A stretch of DNA of 44,065 bases from NCBI RefSeq assembly GCF_000373385.1, contig NZ_KB891318.1, positions 187 through 44,251 on the forward strand. The letters run 5' to 3'. The position numbers and the translations under genes are program-made. Below the pieces are notes generated by a model, which made no database searches, was not told the DNA's origin, and saw only the letters and a program-made list of their open reading frames with translations. This document shows, piece after piece, positions 29,503 through 38,319 of the stretch. Each line of letters starts with the position of its first letter. Positions within the stretch are counted from its first letter, which is position 1. The stretch comes from Thiobacillus thioparus DSM 505. Lineage in GTDB: Bacteria > Pseudomonadota > Gammaproteobacteria > Burkholderiales > Thiobacillaceae.

Positions 29503-30695
29503 TGACCGCGCACAGCCGCTTAAACCCATCCTTCTTTCGTGGCGTCGAGCCGGTTTCCGGTAACCGGCTGCGCCTGCTGCAAAGCGGCGCCGAATTCTTT
29601 CCGGCATTGATCGCCGCGATCGATGCCGCACGTGACGAGATCCACCTCGAAACCTATATTTTCAATGCGGATTCCAGCGCCGCTGCCGTGCGCGATGCCC
29701 TGATCGACGCGGCGCGGCGCGGGGTACAAGTCTGTGTGCTGATCGACGGTGTGGGCTCGCGCGACCTGCCGACCGACTGGCTCGACGCACTGAAAACAGC
29801 AGGCGCCAGTGTGCGGGCCTATCGTCCCCTGGTAGGCAACGGCTGGCGCTCCAATCCCAGGAGTCTGCGGCGGCTGCATCGCAAGCTGGCGGTGATCGAT
29901 GCGCGCATCGCCTTCATCGGCGGCATGAATCTCATCGACGATTTCGAACCGATACCTCTCGCTGCGCCGCGGCTCGACTACAGTGTGGAAGTGCGCGGGC
30001 CGTTGCTCGTCCCCGTTCACCGAAGCGTCCGCCATCTGTGGCGGCTGGTGGCCTTCACGCAATTGCAGGGGCGCGGGCGCACGGTCGCCATCGAACCTTC
30101 CTGGCCGACCGATGGCCACGTACGTGCCGCTTTCGTGGTGCGCGACAATTTCGCCCACCGCCGCGACATCGAGCGTGTCTATCTTGCGGCGCTAGCCCTG
30201 GCGCGCGATGAAATCGTCATTGCCAATGCCTACTTCCTGCCGGGACACCGGTTCAGGAAGCTGCTTAAAAAGGCTGCCGCGCGCGGCGTGCCGGTTCACC
30301 TGCTGGTGCAGGGACATACCGACCACCTCTTTTTTCAGGCTGCGGCGCGTGCGCTTTACCGCGACCTGCTTGCCGCCGGCGTGAATATTTACGAATTCAA
30401 GGCGAGCGAATTGCATGCCAAGGTGGCCGTGGTCGACGGCCATTGGGCGACCGTGGGCTCCAGCAATATCGATCCGTTTAGCCTGCTGCTGGCGCGCGAG
30501 GCGAACCTCGTCGTCGACGATGCGGGGTTTGCGCGCGACCTGCGGCAGCGCCTGCAGCAGGCGCTCGACCAGTCCGTCGCGCTCGATCCGGCCGACTGGC
30601 AGCGCCGTTCCTGGCCGCGACGCATGCTGTCCTGGCTGGCATACGGCGGCGTGCGGCTGATGGTGGGGCTGGCGGGGGCAGGGCGACTCATTTAA
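29502..30695 (+). CDS. clsB: Cardiolipin synthase B
   Basis: ClsB makes cardiolipin and related phospholipids at the inner membrane. The product has 397 residues with two phospholipase D motifs: His126-x-Lys128 with Asp133 ([18 protein letters not shown]) and His305-x-Lys307 with Asp312 ([18 protein letters not shown]). It has no N-terminal membrane segments, which fits ClsB rather than ClsA. It is coupled to ybhP as in E. coli, but a ybhN gene does not follow. Its 3' end overlaps that of yaiI on the other strand by eight bases. Confidence 0.9.
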   Translation: MTAHSRLNPSFFRGVEPVSGNRLRLLQSGAEFFPALIAAIDAARDEIHLETYIFNADSSAAAVRDALIDAARRGVQVCVLIDGVGSRDLPTDWLDALKTAGASVRAYRPLVGNGWRSNPRSLRRLHRKLAVIDARIAFIGGMNLIDDFEPIPLAAPRLDYSVEVRGPLLVPVHRSVRHLWRLVAFTQLQGRGRTVAIEPSWPTDGHVRAAFVVRDNFAHRRDIERVYLAALALARDEIVIANAYFLPGHRFRKLLKKAAARGVPVHLLVQGHTDHLFFQAAARALYRDLLAAGVNIYEFKASELHAKVAVVDGHWATVGSSNIDPFSLLLAREANLVVDDAGFARDLRQRLQQALDQSVALDPADWQRRSWPRRMLSWLAYGGVRLMVGLAGAGRLI

Positions 30696-31140
30696 CGCGC
30701 CGCTGTGCCAGAAAACGGTCGAGCTGTCGGGCAAACGCCTGCCGATCCGCCTGCGACAGCGCAGCCGGCCCGCCAATGTCCGCCCCGGCGCCGCGCAGAC
30801 CTTCCATGAAATCGCGCAGGCCCAGCCGTTCGCGGATGTTTTCGGTGCTATGGCACTCGCCCCGCGGCGACATAACGAACGCCCCTTTCTCGATCAGTAC
30901 GGCCGCCAACGGAATGTCCGCAGTGATCACCAGATCGCCTTCCGCGACCTCTTCCACGATGTGGCGGTCGGCCACATCAAACCCCATCGGGACCTGCCGC
31001 GCGCGTATATAAGGTGAAGGCGGTACGCGCAGCAGACGGTTGGCGACCAGCGTCAGCGGCACATGCATCCGTTCCGCTGCGCGGAACAGGATGTCCTTGA
31101 TCACGGCCGGACAGGCGTCGGCATCCACCCAGATGTGCAT
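30688..31140 (-). CDS. yaiI: YaiI/YqxD family protein (DUF188)
   Basis: The product has 150 residues. It starts [20 protein letters not shown], the acidic motif of the DUF188 family, and includes [20 protein letters not shown] and SPRGE. The fold is PIN-like and a nuclease role has been suggested, but function is unproven. The start is the ATG at 31140; the frame remains open upstream without support. It follows ypfJ by 11 bases, and its stop overlaps the clsB stop region. Confidence 0.88.
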   Translation of the reverse strand: MHIWVDADACPAVIKDILFRAAERMHVPLTLVANRLLRVPPSPYIRARQVPMGFDVADRHIVEEVAEGDLVITADIPLAAVLIEKGAFVMSPRGECHSTENIRERLGLRDFMEGLRGAGADIGGPAALSQADRQAFARQLDRFLAQRRVK

Positions 31141-31151
31141 GGCTGTTCGGC

Positions 31152-32009
31152 CTACAGCCGGGCTGCCTGGAAGGTGTCGCACTGCCCGGGGTCGCCGCCC
31201 TGCATGCCGCGGTTGAACCAGCGCATCCGCTGGGCCGACGAACCGTGGGTGAAGGATTCCGGCACCACGTAACCGCGCGCCTGCTGTTGCAAGCGGTCGT
31301 CGCCTACCCCGGCTGCAGCGGCGAGCGCCTCCTCGGTGTCGCCCGGTTCCAGAACATGCCGCGCCTGGTTGGCGTGGTAGGCCCACACGCCGGCAAAGCA
31401 GTCGGCCTGCAGTTCCATCCGCACCTGTAGCGCGTTGCCGGCGGCTTCGCTTGCGCGGTGTCGCGCTGCGTTGACCTTGTCCGAGATGCCCAGCAAGGTC
31501 TGTACGTGGTGACCGACTTCATGCGCCACCACATAGGCCTGCGCGAAATCGCCGGGCGCATCGTGGCGTTTGGCCAGGTCATTGAAGAAACGCATGTCCA
31601 GGTACAGCTTGTGGTCGCCCGGGCAATAGAACGGCCCCATCGCCGCTTCGGCGAACCCGCACGCCGACTGCACCGCGCCGGAATACAACACCAATGTGGG
31701 CGGTTGGTAGGACTTGCCTGACTCCTTGAACAGCGTGCCCCACACGTCTTCCGTGTCGGCCAGGACCACCGACACGAAATCCTTCAGCTTGTCCTCCTCC
31801 GGGCTGGACGGGGCAGGCTGATGCGTTTCCTGTGGCGGCGCCAGACTGCCCGTCTGATTCAGGACGACCGACGGATCCACGCCGAAATACATCGCCACCA
31901 GCGCCAGAATGATTGCCCCGATGCCGCCGCCGGCCAGTCCGCGGCCATTCACGCGCATGCTGCGCCGGTCTTCGATGTTGTCGCTACGGCGGCCGTTTTC
32001 CCAGCGCAT
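31152..32009 (-). CDS. ypfJ: Neutral zinc metallopeptidase, YpfJ-like
   Basis: The product has 285 residues. A polar N-terminus ([16 protein letters not shown]) is followed by a single membrane segment (about 25-45) and a periplasmic or external domain with the HExxH zinc motif His163-Glu-Val-Gly-His167, followed by another His. Matches the YpfJ/zinc_peptidase family; substrates are unknown. AGGAG stands before the ATG. A -10 TACAAT inside a TGGCT/AGCCA dyad lies about 30 bases upstream. yaiI follows 11 bases after it. Confidence 0.9.
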   Translation of the reverse strand: MRWENGRRSDNIEDRRSMRVNGRGLAGGGIGAIILALVAMYFGVDPSVVLNQTGSLAPPQETHQPAPSSPEEDKLKDFVSVVLADTEDVWGTLFKESGKSYQPPTLVLYSGAVQSACGFAEAAMGPFYCPGDHKLYLDMRFFNDLAKRHDAPGDFAQAYVVAHEVGHHVQTLLGISDKVNAARHRASEAAGNALQVRMELQADCFAGVWAYHANQARHVLEPGDTEEALAAAAGVGDDRLQQQARGYVVPESFTHGSSAQRMRWFNRGMQGGDPGQCDTFQAARL

Positions 32010-32033
32010 GGATTACTCCTGTGAGGTGGCGGT

Positions 32034-32049
32034 TGGCTTATTGTAGCCA
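32034..32049 (-). promoter_or_regulatory. -10 element of ypfJ within an inverted repeat
   Basis: On the minus strand TACAAT (32045-32040) lies in the centre of a perfect 5-bp dyad TGGCT/AGCCA with a six-base core. No clear -35 is seen. It is about 30 bases before the ypfJ start. Confidence 0.45.
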
Positions 32050-32117
32050 TGGGTGTTCGCCGGACTGCGCCAATACACACAGGCCTTGCGTCACGCCATC
32101 TGTTGTGCTGATGCAAC

Positions 32118-32157
32118 AAAACAACACTTTGACGTATGCGTGATGGAAAAAACAACA
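32118..32157 (+). repeat. Direct repeats upstream of the porin promoter
   Basis: AAAACAACA occurs at 32118-32126 and 32149-32157, 31 bases apart (about three helical turns), ending eight bases before the porin -35. TGTTG/CAACA (32101-32105, 32114-32118) forms an inverted repeat next to the first copy. These may be activator sites for the porin gene. Confidence 0.35.
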
Positions 32158-32164
32158 ACTTTTC

Positions 32165-32192
32165 TTGCTGGCCGGAAGGGAGTCTGGATAAT
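32165..32192 (+). promoter_or_regulatory. Promoter of the porin gene
   Basis: TTGCTG (32165-32170), a 16-base spacer and GATAAT (32187-32192) fit a sigma70 promoter. AGTC and GACT bracket the -10 (32181-32184, 32194-32197). The leader of about 70 bases holds a perfect 14-base palindrome AGCTCTGCAGAGCT (32228-32241). The other bases between 32010 and 32271 show no gene. Confidence 0.55.
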
Positions 32193-32271
32193 CGACTGCG
32201 TCCACCAAGCACACGTCCGTGCAGGACAGCTCTGCAGAGCTTTCAAAAATTCTGTAATAAGGAGATTTGCA

Positions 32272-33345
32272 ATGCAAAAGAAACTGATCGCGCTGGCACT
32301 GGCTTCCGCCTTTGCCGCTCCCGCCTTCGCTGCGACGTCCAACGTCGACATCAGCGGCCAGATGAACCTGTCGGTTGATTATCTGGATTCCGACAACGCA
32401 GCCAACGGCGGCAACGTCGGCGTTTCCAGCAACGCGTCGAACATCATCTTCAAGGGTAGCGAAGATCTGGGCGGCGGCCTGAATGCCATCTGGCAGATCC
32501 AGACCTACTTCAGCGCAGGTGGTACCGGCAATAGCGATACCTTCAACGGTAGCGCACAGGATGGCGTTGGCTCCGGCAACACCTTCGTGGGCTTGAATGG
32601 CGGTTTCGGTACCGTGATCGTCGGCAAGAACGAATCCCCGGTCAAGATGCTGAGCCGCAAGACGGACTTCTTCGGCAACCAGATCGGCGACTCGCGTAAC
32701 CTCACCTCTGTGGGTACTGCAGGCCTGGGCTTCGACACCCGTCCCAACAACCAGGTTGCCTACACCACGCCGAGCATGAGCGGTTTGTCCGGCACGGTGG
32801 CCTATTTCAGCGCCATGAGTGGTGTGGATGCAACGGATGCTGCTGTCGACGGCTGGGCAGCTGCCGGTAACTACGAGAATGGCCCCCTGATGCTGGGTCT
32901 GGGTTATGAGAAGCACAACCTCAGCAACGCGAACGCTCTGCTGAACGACGAGAAAGTCTGGCGCTTGGCGGCTGGTTATGCCATCGGCAACTTCAAGTTC
33001 ACCGGTTTGTATCAGAAAGCCAACGACATTGCTGGCGTGAACAGCGCCGATCGCAAGGTCTGGGGTCTGGGTGCCGGCTACAACATGGGCAACATCCTCC
33101 TCAAGGCACAGTACTATGACGCGGGCGACCTGAACAGCGTCAGCAACACCGGCGCTCAAATGTACGCAGTGGGTGTGGACTACAGCCTGTCCAAGCGCAC
33201 CAAGCTGCAGTTTGCCTATGCTGCTACCGACAACGACAGCGGTGCTGCTTTCTCCGCCTTCGGCGGTGGCCATGGCGACAACCCGGGTACGTCTGCTGGC
33301 GGCAACCCCACCGGCTTCTCGATGGGTGTGGTCCACAGCTTCTAA
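32272..33345 (+). CDS. Gram-negative porin (betaproteobacterial trimeric type)
   Basis: An outer-membrane general diffusion porin. The product has 357 residues. Signal peptide MQKKLIALALASAFAAPAFA is followed by ATSNVDISGQMNLSVDYLDS, the usual first strand, and further strands with F/Y-rich ends. The constriction-type loop region and the C-terminal GFSMGVVHSF with terminal Phe fit the Porin_4/OmpC-like family. AAGGAG lies just upstream. The frame is open earlier without a signal peptide, so the start at 32272 is secure. A terminator follows. Confidence 0.95.
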   Translation: MQKKLIALALASAFAAPAFAATSNVDISGQMNLSVDYLDSDNAANGGNVGVSSNASNIIFKGSEDLGGGLNAIWQIQTYFSAGGTGNSDTFNGSAQDGVGSGNTFVGLNGGFGTVIVGKNESPVKMLSRKTDFFGNQIGDSRNLTSVGTAGLGFDTRPNNQVAYTTPSMSGLSGTVAYFSAMSGVDATDAAVDGWAAAGNYENGPLMLGLGYEKHNLSNANALLNDEKVWRLAAGYAIGNFKFTGLYQKANDIAGVNSADRKVWGLGAGYNMGNILLKAQYYDAGDLNSVSNTGAQMYAVGVDYSLSKRTKLQFAYAATDNDSGAAFSAFGGGHGDNPGTSAGGNPTGFSMGVVHSF

Positions 33346-33372
33346 TCTGGCTCAAGCCAATTAGTTGTATTG

Positions 33373-33402
33373 AACGGGCGCCTTCGGGCGCCCGTTTTGT
33401 TG
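33373..33402 (+). terminator. Intrinsic terminator after the porin gene
   Basis: A perfect 10-bp stem AACGGGCGCC/GGCGCCCGTT with a TTCG loop is followed by TTGTTG, 27 bases after the porin stop. Confidence 0.9.
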
Positions 33403-33427
33403 CATGTGGCGAGCGGTCCTCCGCTTA

Positions 33428-33433
33428 TATAAT
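33428..33433 (+). promoter_or_regulatory. -10 element of the TPR protein gene
   Basis: A perfect TATAAT overlaps an in-frame ATG at 33432, showing that this ATG is probably not the start. AGCGG/CCGCT (33412-33425) forms a dyad just upstream. The -35 is poor. Transcription would begin near 33440. Confidence 0.5.
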
Positions 33434-33500
33434 GGCCCCCGCCGCCTTGACTGCTTTCCACCCTGCCCCGTATACCTCCCACTTGTATGGAATCTTTCTT

Positions 33501-36002
33501 ATGAGCCCGTTCGAGGCGGACTCCAATCGCTTGCAGGCACTGTTTCAGGCAGGCCATTATGTCGAGTTGGAGGCACTGGCCCAGACTGTTCTTGCACGTC
33601 AGCCGCAGGCCGGCGGGATATGGTATCTCTTGGGCCAGACCTATCTGGCACAAGGGCGGTTGCAGGCGGCACGGCAAGCTCTGGAACGGGCGAGCATGCT
33701 GTTGTCGGACCAGGCGCCCGTCTGGTCGGTTCTGGCAGCCTGTCAGAATGCACTGGGCGAGCGTCAGGAGGCTGCCCGCTGCTTTGAGCGTAGCCTTGCG
33801 CTGGATTCCAGCCACGCGGAAATCTGGGCCCATGCAGGACGCAACGCCCTGGAGTTGGGGCGGCACAAGGAGGCTGAGCGCTATTGCGGCCGCGCGTTGG
33901 CGTTACAGCCGGGTATGGCCGAGGCGCAATACAACCTCGCCCATGCATTCAAGGCACAAGGGCGTATCGACGAGTCGCTGGGCGCTTTTCGCCGGGTACG
34001 GGAACTCGCGCCTGCTGTCGCCGAGGCACATAATGCCGTCGCCCTGGGGTTGCTGGAACTGGGGCAGGCTGAGGAAGCGCTGGCTGCCTGCCGGTGTGCA
34101 CTTGAGCTTAAACCTGGCTTGATCGATGCCATGGTCAATCTCGGCAGCGCATTGAGTGCACTGAGATGTTATGAAGAAGCTGCCATGGCGTATCAGGATG
34201 CGCTGGCGCAGAATCCGGATCTGGCCGAGGCGCACAGCAATCTTGGCAATGTACTCTGGGAGCTTGGCCGTCCTGAGGCGGCGATCGCTGCCTACCGCCG
34301 GGCGCTACAACTGAAGCCCGATTTCGCCGAAGCATCTTTGAATCTGGGCAATGCCCTGAGCGATCTGGACGATCTGAACGAAGCGCTTGCAGCCTATCAG
34401 CAGGCGCTGGAGTTGCGTCCCGGTTTTGTCGAAGCGCGCTATGGGCTGGGTCGGGTTCTCGAACGCATGAAACGCTTCGATGAGGCGATCGCAGTTTTCC
34501 GGGCCAATGCGGAGCAGGCGTCTGCATCGGCCGAGGCATATCTGAGGCTGGGCGGCGTACTGCAGGCTGCCGAACGCCACGATGAAGCTATCGCGGCCTA
34601 TGCGCATGCGATCGAGTCGAACCCGAGATTCATCGAGGCCTATCGCAAGCTTGGCGGCTGTTTCACGCGACTGGGACGACTCGATGAAGCAGTCGCTGTG
34701 TATCGCAACGGGTTGCAGCTGGGCGGTGAGGATCCCGGCCTGCACAGCGATCTGCTATTTGTCCTGAATTATTCGGAGGCCGGCTCCCTCGAAGCGATGC
34801 TGGCTGAAGCGCGCACCTACGGTGAGAGGGTTGCTATCAAGGCTGCACCCGCGCCCGCACATGGCAATGCGCCTGAACCTTCTCGGCGGCTGCGCATTGG
34901 ACTCGTCTCCGGTGACTTCGGTGATCATCCAGTGGGGTATTTCATCGAGCATGTGGTGGCAAATATCGATTCGAAAAACCTCGAATTGTTCGCCTATGAA
35001 ACCTACAAGCGCAAAGGCGCGCTGAACGAACGTTTGCACCGCTTAATTCCACGCTGGCGCGACGCTGCGCCGGGAAGGCTGCCGGATGCCACACTCGCCC
35101 AGCTGATCCGCGAGGATGGCATCGACATCCTCATCGATCTGGCGGGCCATACCGCGCACAACCGGTTGCCGGTATTTGCCTGGAAACCGGCTCCCGTCCA
35201 GGTGACCTGGTTGGGTTATTTTGCCACCACCGGGCTCGTGGCCATGGATTACATTCTGGCTGACCGCTGGGTGTTGCCCTCGAAGGAGGAGAAGCGTTTC
35301 ATAGAGAGGCCCTGGCATCTGCCGGACAGCTACTATTGTTTCACCCCGCCCAACGTGCGGGTTGATGTGGGTACATTGCCGACGCTTAAAAACGGCCACA
35401 TCACGTTTGGGTGTTTCAACAATCTTGCCAAGGTGAATGATCGGGTGATTGCATGCTGGGCACGGGTACTCGAGTCCACACCAGGTAGTCGACTATTTCT
35501 CAAGACCAAGGCGTTGGGTGATGTTTCGGTCGCGGCCGGTTACCGAGAACGCTTTGCGCGCCACGGCATTGAGCCCGAGCGTCTGCACCTGGAGGGAGCA
35601 TCGCCTCGGGACGAGTATCTGGCGGCCTACAATGCCGTGGACATTGCTCTTGACCCTTTCCCTTTCCCCGGCGGGACCACGAGTGTGGAGGGATTATGGA
35701 TGGGCGTGCCGGTACTCACCCTTGAAGGCAATTGCTTCATCGGCCATCAGGGCGAGACAATTTTGCACAGTGTGGGGCTGCAACACTGGATTGCTGCCGA
35801 CGAGGATGAATATGTCGCCAAGGCCATGGAGTTCAGCCGAGATCACTTCTCGTTGACAGCGCTGCGCGCAGGGTTGCGTGGGCGTCTACTTGCCTCGCCG
35901 CTTTGCGATGCGCCGCGGTTTGCGCGTAATCTTGAAAATGCCTTGCGAGGCATGTGGCAGAAATGGTGCGAACAGCAGGCATCAGCGAAGGCGGTCGATT
36001 GA
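33501..36002 (+). CDS. TPR-repeat protein with O-GlcNAc transferase (SPINDLY) domain
   Basis: The product has 833 residues from the ATG at 33501 (MSPFEADSNRLQALFQAGHY). The first half (about 5-400) is a run of about eleven tetratricopeptide repeats with the usual A-x-x-x-Y/L and P-x-x-AEAH features. The second half is a glycosyltransferase family 41 domain: GLVSGDFGDHPVGYF (His476 matches the catalytic-site His of OGT), AGHTAHNRLPVFAWKPAPVQ, FGCFNNLAKVND and DPFPFPGGTTSVEGLWMGVP. Such proteins transfer sugars to proteins; the target is unknown. An earlier in-frame ATG (33432) lies in the -10 hexamer. It stands alone between two terminator or divergent regions. Confidence 0.88.
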   Translation: MSPFEADSNRLQALFQAGHYVELEALAQTVLARQPQAGGIWYLLGQTYLAQGRLQAARQALERASMLLSDQAPVWSVLAACQNALGERQEAARCFERSLALDSSHAEIWAHAGRNALELGRHKEAERYCGRALALQPGMAEAQYNLAHAFKAQGRIDESLGAFRRVRELAPAVAEAHNAVALGLLELGQAEEALAACRCALELKPGLIDAMVNLGSALSALRCYEEAAMAYQDALAQNPDLAEAHSNLGNVLWELGRPEAAIAAYRRALQLKPDFAEASLNLGNALSDLDDLNEALAAYQQALELRPGFVEARYGLGRVLERMKRFDEAIAVFRANAEQASASAEAYLRLGGVLQAAERHDEAIAAYAHAIESNPRFIEAYRKLGGCFTRLGRLDEAVAVYRNGLQLGGEDPGLHSDLLFVLNYSEAGSLEAMLAEARTYGERVAIKAAPAPAHGNAPEPSRRLRIGLVSGDFGDHPVGYFIEHVVANIDSKNLELFAYETYKRKGALNERLHRLIPRWRDAAPGRLPDATLAQLIREDGIDILIDLAGHTAHNRLPVFAWKPAPVQVTWLGYFATTGLVAMDYILADRWVLPSKEEKRFIERPWHLPDSYYCFTPPNVRVDVGTLPTLKNGHITFGCFNNLAKVNDRVIACWARVLESTPGSRLFLKTKALGDVSVAAGYRERFARHGIEPERLHLEGASPRDEYLAAYNAVDIALDPFPFPGGTTSVEGLWMGVPVLTLEGNCFIGHQGETILHSVGLQHWIAADEDEYVAKAMEFSRDHFSLTALRAGLRGRLLASPLCDAPRFARNLENALRGMWQKWCEQQASAKAVD

Positions 36003-36052
36003 TCGGCCTGTAACCCGTCTCGGGCGCTAGCAGGAACGCTGGGTATTAAGTA

Positions 36053-36469
36053 TTAAGCGTCCACCACCTCGAAATCATGCGTGATCTCGGCCACCTTGCC
36101 GAGCATGATCGAGGCCGAGCAGTATTTTTCAGCTGAGAGTTTCACGGCCTGTTCGACGCGCTTGGGATCGAGCGCCTTGCCCGTGACGGTGAAATGGACG
36201 TGGATTTTGGTGAATACCTTGGGGTCGGTGTCGGCCCTTTCGGCGGACAGGTCGGCGACGCAGTCGGTGACCTGCTGTCGGCTTTTGCGCAGGATGTGGA
36301 CGACGTCGAACGCGGAGCATCCTCCCAGCCCGAGCAGCAGCATTTCCATTGGTCGCACGCCGAGGTTCTTGCCGCCCGCATCGGGCGGGCCGTCCATGAC
36401 GACGCTGTGGCCGGATTCGCTTTGGCCGACGAAACTGACGCCTTCGATGAGTTTGACGCGGGCTTTCAT
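36053..36469 (-). CDS. yhfA: OsmC family protein, YhfA-like
   Basis: The product has 138 residues and closely resembles E. coli YhfA: MKARVKLIEGVSFVGQSESG, then RPMEMLLLGLGGCSAFDVV and LSAEKYCSASIMLGKVAEIT. Cys51 and Cys117 are the two conserved cysteines of the OsmC/Ohr family, which reduces organic hydroperoxides; YhfA itself is uncharacterised. AAGGA stands before the ATG. It follows the elyC-like gene by nine bases on the same strand. Confidence 0.9.
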   Translation of the reverse strand: MKARVKLIEGVSFVGQSESGHSVVMDGPPDAGGKNLGVRPMEMLLLGLGGCSAFDVVHILRKSRQQVTDCVADLSAERADTDPKVFTKIHVHFTVTGKALDPKRVEQAVKLSAEKYCSASIMLGKVAEITHDFEVVDA

Positions 36470-36478
36470 GGGGGTCCT

Positions 36479-37240
36479 TCAGACAAAATTCGAGCGGAGT
36501 TTGTACCACAATATACCGAGCCATTCGTGCAATGCGAAGGTGCTGTCACGCAGGCCGGCAGGCGTGGGCAGGACATCGAGAACGGAGTCGAGACGCGTGC
36601 TGGAAAACTGGATGCCGGCAGGAGTGACATTGAGCCCCTGGGCTTCGAACAACGGGACGGCACGCCGCAGATGCCAGGCATGGGTGACCAGAACGATACG
36701 TCGAACGCCGGCACTGCGCAGCAGCTTGGCTGACAGGCGGGCGTTGTCCCAGGTTGTGAGCGCGGCGTCTTCGACCCATTGAGGTGAGGTGCCGTACTCG
36801 TTTTGCAGGATGTGCTGCATGATGCGGCCCTCGGATAAAGCGCCGCCGCCGGGTTTGCCGCCGGTGACCAGGATGGGCAGGCCACTGCCGCGGTGGAGAA
36901 AGGCGGCGTAGCGCAGACGTTCCAGGCCGAGCCCGTTGAGGGTGTCGCTGCCATACTCGGCTGCGTCGAGCCGCCGTCCGCCGCCGAGGACGACAATGGC
37001 CTCGGCGGCCTGCAGTTGGCTCGGGATGATCGGGGTGCTGATTTCCAGGCTTTTTTGCAACAGGCCACCCACCCAAGGGGTGGACAGGGCATAGAGTGCA
37101 GTGGTGGACAGCAGGATCAGAGACATGGCCAGGCGGGGGCGACGACGATGGACAATAAGCCCGACGACCAGCAGGATCACCAGCGACAATGGGGGCAGCA
37201 AGGCCAGGGCGATCAGGTTGGTGGCAAGCCAGGCGGTCAT
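36479..37240 (-). CDS. YdcF/ElyC-type DUF218 membrane protein
   Basis: The product has 253 residues with two membrane segments at the N-terminus (about 8-28 and 37-57), then a DUF218 domain: [36 protein letters not shown] and [14 protein letters not shown]. coli ElyC is needed for peptidoglycan synthesis at low temperature and has the same layout, so an envelope role is likely. No Shine-Dalgarno sequence is seen; a -10 TACAAT lies seven bases before the ATG on the minus strand. yhfA follows. Confidence 0.85.
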   Translation of the reverse strand: MTAWLATNLIALALLPPLSLVILLVVGLIVHRRRPRLAMSLILLSTTALYALSTPWVGGLLQKSLEISTPIIPSQLQAAEAIVVLGGGRRLDAAEYGSDTLNGLGLERLRYAAFLHRGSGLPILVTGGKPGGGALSEGRIMQHILQNEYGTSPQWVEDAALTTWDNARLSAKLLRSAGVRRIVLVTHAWHLRRAVPLFEAQGLNVTPAGIQFSSTRLDSVLDVLPTPAGLRDSTFALHEWLGILWYKLRSNFV

Positions 37241-37258
37241 GGCGGGGATTGTATGCCA
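37240..37258 (-). promoter_or_regulatory. -10 element just before the elyC-like gene
   Basis: On the minus strand TACAAT (37253-37248) ends seven bases before the ATG. TGGC/GCCA (37240-37243, 37255-37258) brackets it. The spacing suggests a transcript with no leader. Confidence 0.4.
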
Positions 37259-37285
37259 GTCCGGCGGGCTGTTTGCAGACAGTGT

Positions 37286-37315
37286 TTGACTTTGTTCGGG
37301 ATGGGCAGTTAAAAT
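37286..37315 (+). promoter_or_regulatory. Promoter of rplM-rpsI
   Basis: TTGACT (37286-37291), an 18-base spacer and TAAAAT (37310-37315) form a good promoter. GGGCA (37303-37307) and TGCCC (37315-37319) bracket the -10. The leader would be about 35 bases. Confidence 0.7.
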
Positions 37316-37335
37316 GCCCGGCTTTCCGAGATTGT

Positions 37336-37349
37336 CCTCTGTGCAGAGG
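37336..37349 (+). promoter_or_regulatory. Hairpin covering the rplM ribosome-binding site
   Basis: CCTCT (37336-37340) pairs with AGAGG (37345-37349) around GTGC. AGAGG is also the only Shine-Dalgarno sequence, seven bases before the ATG, so the hairpin would hide it. This fits translational control of rplM, as L13 does in E. coli by a different mRNA element. Confidence 0.5.
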
Positions 37350-37356
37350 TTGGGTC

Positions 37357-37803
37357 ATGAAAACCTTTTCCGCTAAAACGCATGAAGTCAAACGCGACTG
37401 GTTCGTGGTTGACGCCGATAACAAAGTGCTGGGTCGCCTGGCTTCCGAGATTGCTCGCCGTCTGCGCGGCAAGCACAAGCCCGAGTTCACGCCTCACGTC
37501 GACACCGGCGACTACATCGTGGTCGTCAACGCCAGCAAGATGGTCGTGACCGGCAACAAGGGCCTCGACAAGAAGTACTATCGCCACTCCGGTTACCCCG
37601 GCGGCATCTACGAAACGAACTTCGACAAGATGCAGGAGCGTTTCCCGGGCCGTGCGCTGGAAAAAGCGGTCAAGGGCATGCTGCCCAAGGGCCCGCTTGG
37701 CTACGCCATGATCAAGAAAATGAAAATCTACGCGGGCGCGGACCATCCGCACGAGGCTCAACAGCCCCAGCCCCTCGACCTCAACGTTAAGGCCGCATCA
37801 TGA
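37357..37803 (+). CDS. rplM: 50S ribosomal protein L13
   Basis: L13 is an early 50S assembly protein. The product has 148 residues, starting [20 protein letters not shown], a little longer than E. coli L13 by its C-terminal tail. The segments [31 protein letters not shown] and [20 protein letters not shown] are diagnostic. The start at 37357 lies well inside a longer open frame and is set by AGAGG. The stop overlaps the rpsI start (ATGA). Confidence 0.98.
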   Translation: MKTFSAKTHEVKRDWFVVDADNKVLGRLASEIARRLRGKHKPEFTPHVDTGDYIVVVNASKMVVTGNKGLDKKYYRHSGYPGGIYETNFDKMQERFPGRALEKAVKGMLPKGPLGYAMIKKMKIYAGADHPHEAQQPQPLDLNVKAAS

Positions 37804-38192
37804 TCGGTAACTACAACTACGGTACGGGACGTCGTAAATCGTCGGTTGCCCGTGTGTTCATCAAGGCCGGTAGCGGCAAGATCGTCGTCAACGACAAGCC
37901 GGTGGACGAGTATTTCTCGCGCGAAACTGGCCGTATGATCGTGCGCCAGCCTTTGGCGCTGACCGACAACCTGAGCCGCTTCGACATCATGGTCAACGTC
38001 TCGGGTGGGGGCGAATCGGGCCAGGCCGGTGCGGTGCGTCACGGCATTACCCGTGCACTGATCGATCTGGATGCCGAAATGAAGCCTACGCTGAAGGCCG
38101 CCGGTCTGGTGACCCGCGATGCACGCGAAGTCGAGCGTAAGAAGGTCGGTTTCCACAAGGCGCGTCGTCGCAAGCAGTTCTCCAAGCGCTAA
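37800..38192 (+). CDS. rpsI: 30S ribosomal protein S9
   Basis: S9 reaches the P-site tRNA with its C-terminal tail. The product has 130 residues: [20 protein letters not shown] near the start, the [20 protein letters not shown] segment and the basic C-terminus ending [17 protein letters not shown], all typical. It overlaps rplM by four bases. A terminator follows 18 bases after the stop. Confidence 0.98.
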   Translation: MIGNYNYGTGRRKSSVARVFIKAGSGKIVVNDKPVDEYFSRETGRMIVRQPLALTDNLSRFDIMVNVSGGGESGQAGAVRHGITRALIDLDAEMKPTLKAAGLVTRDAREVERKKVGFHKARRRKQFSKR

Positions 38193-38209
38193 GCGCGGGT
38201 CCGCACAAG

Positions 38210-38239
38210 AAAGCCGTCCTTTTCAGGGCGGCTTTTTTT
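38210..38239 (+). terminator. Intrinsic terminator after rpsI
   Basis: An 11-bp stem AAAGCCGTCCT/AGGGCGGCTTT (one G-T pair) with a TTTC loop runs into a T-tract (T7 at 38233-38239). Confidence 0.92.
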
Positions 38240-38319
38240 ATATCCGCACCTTGCGTGTCTTACAATAAAGCGGTTCTTCGCCACATTCATCAAGCTCATT
38301 CTTCGTAGGGATTCACATC

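Noticed and set aside
37189..37356. N-terminal extension of L13.
   Set aside because: The rplM promoter and ribosome-binding site lie inside it, and L13 proteins begin at MKTFSAK.
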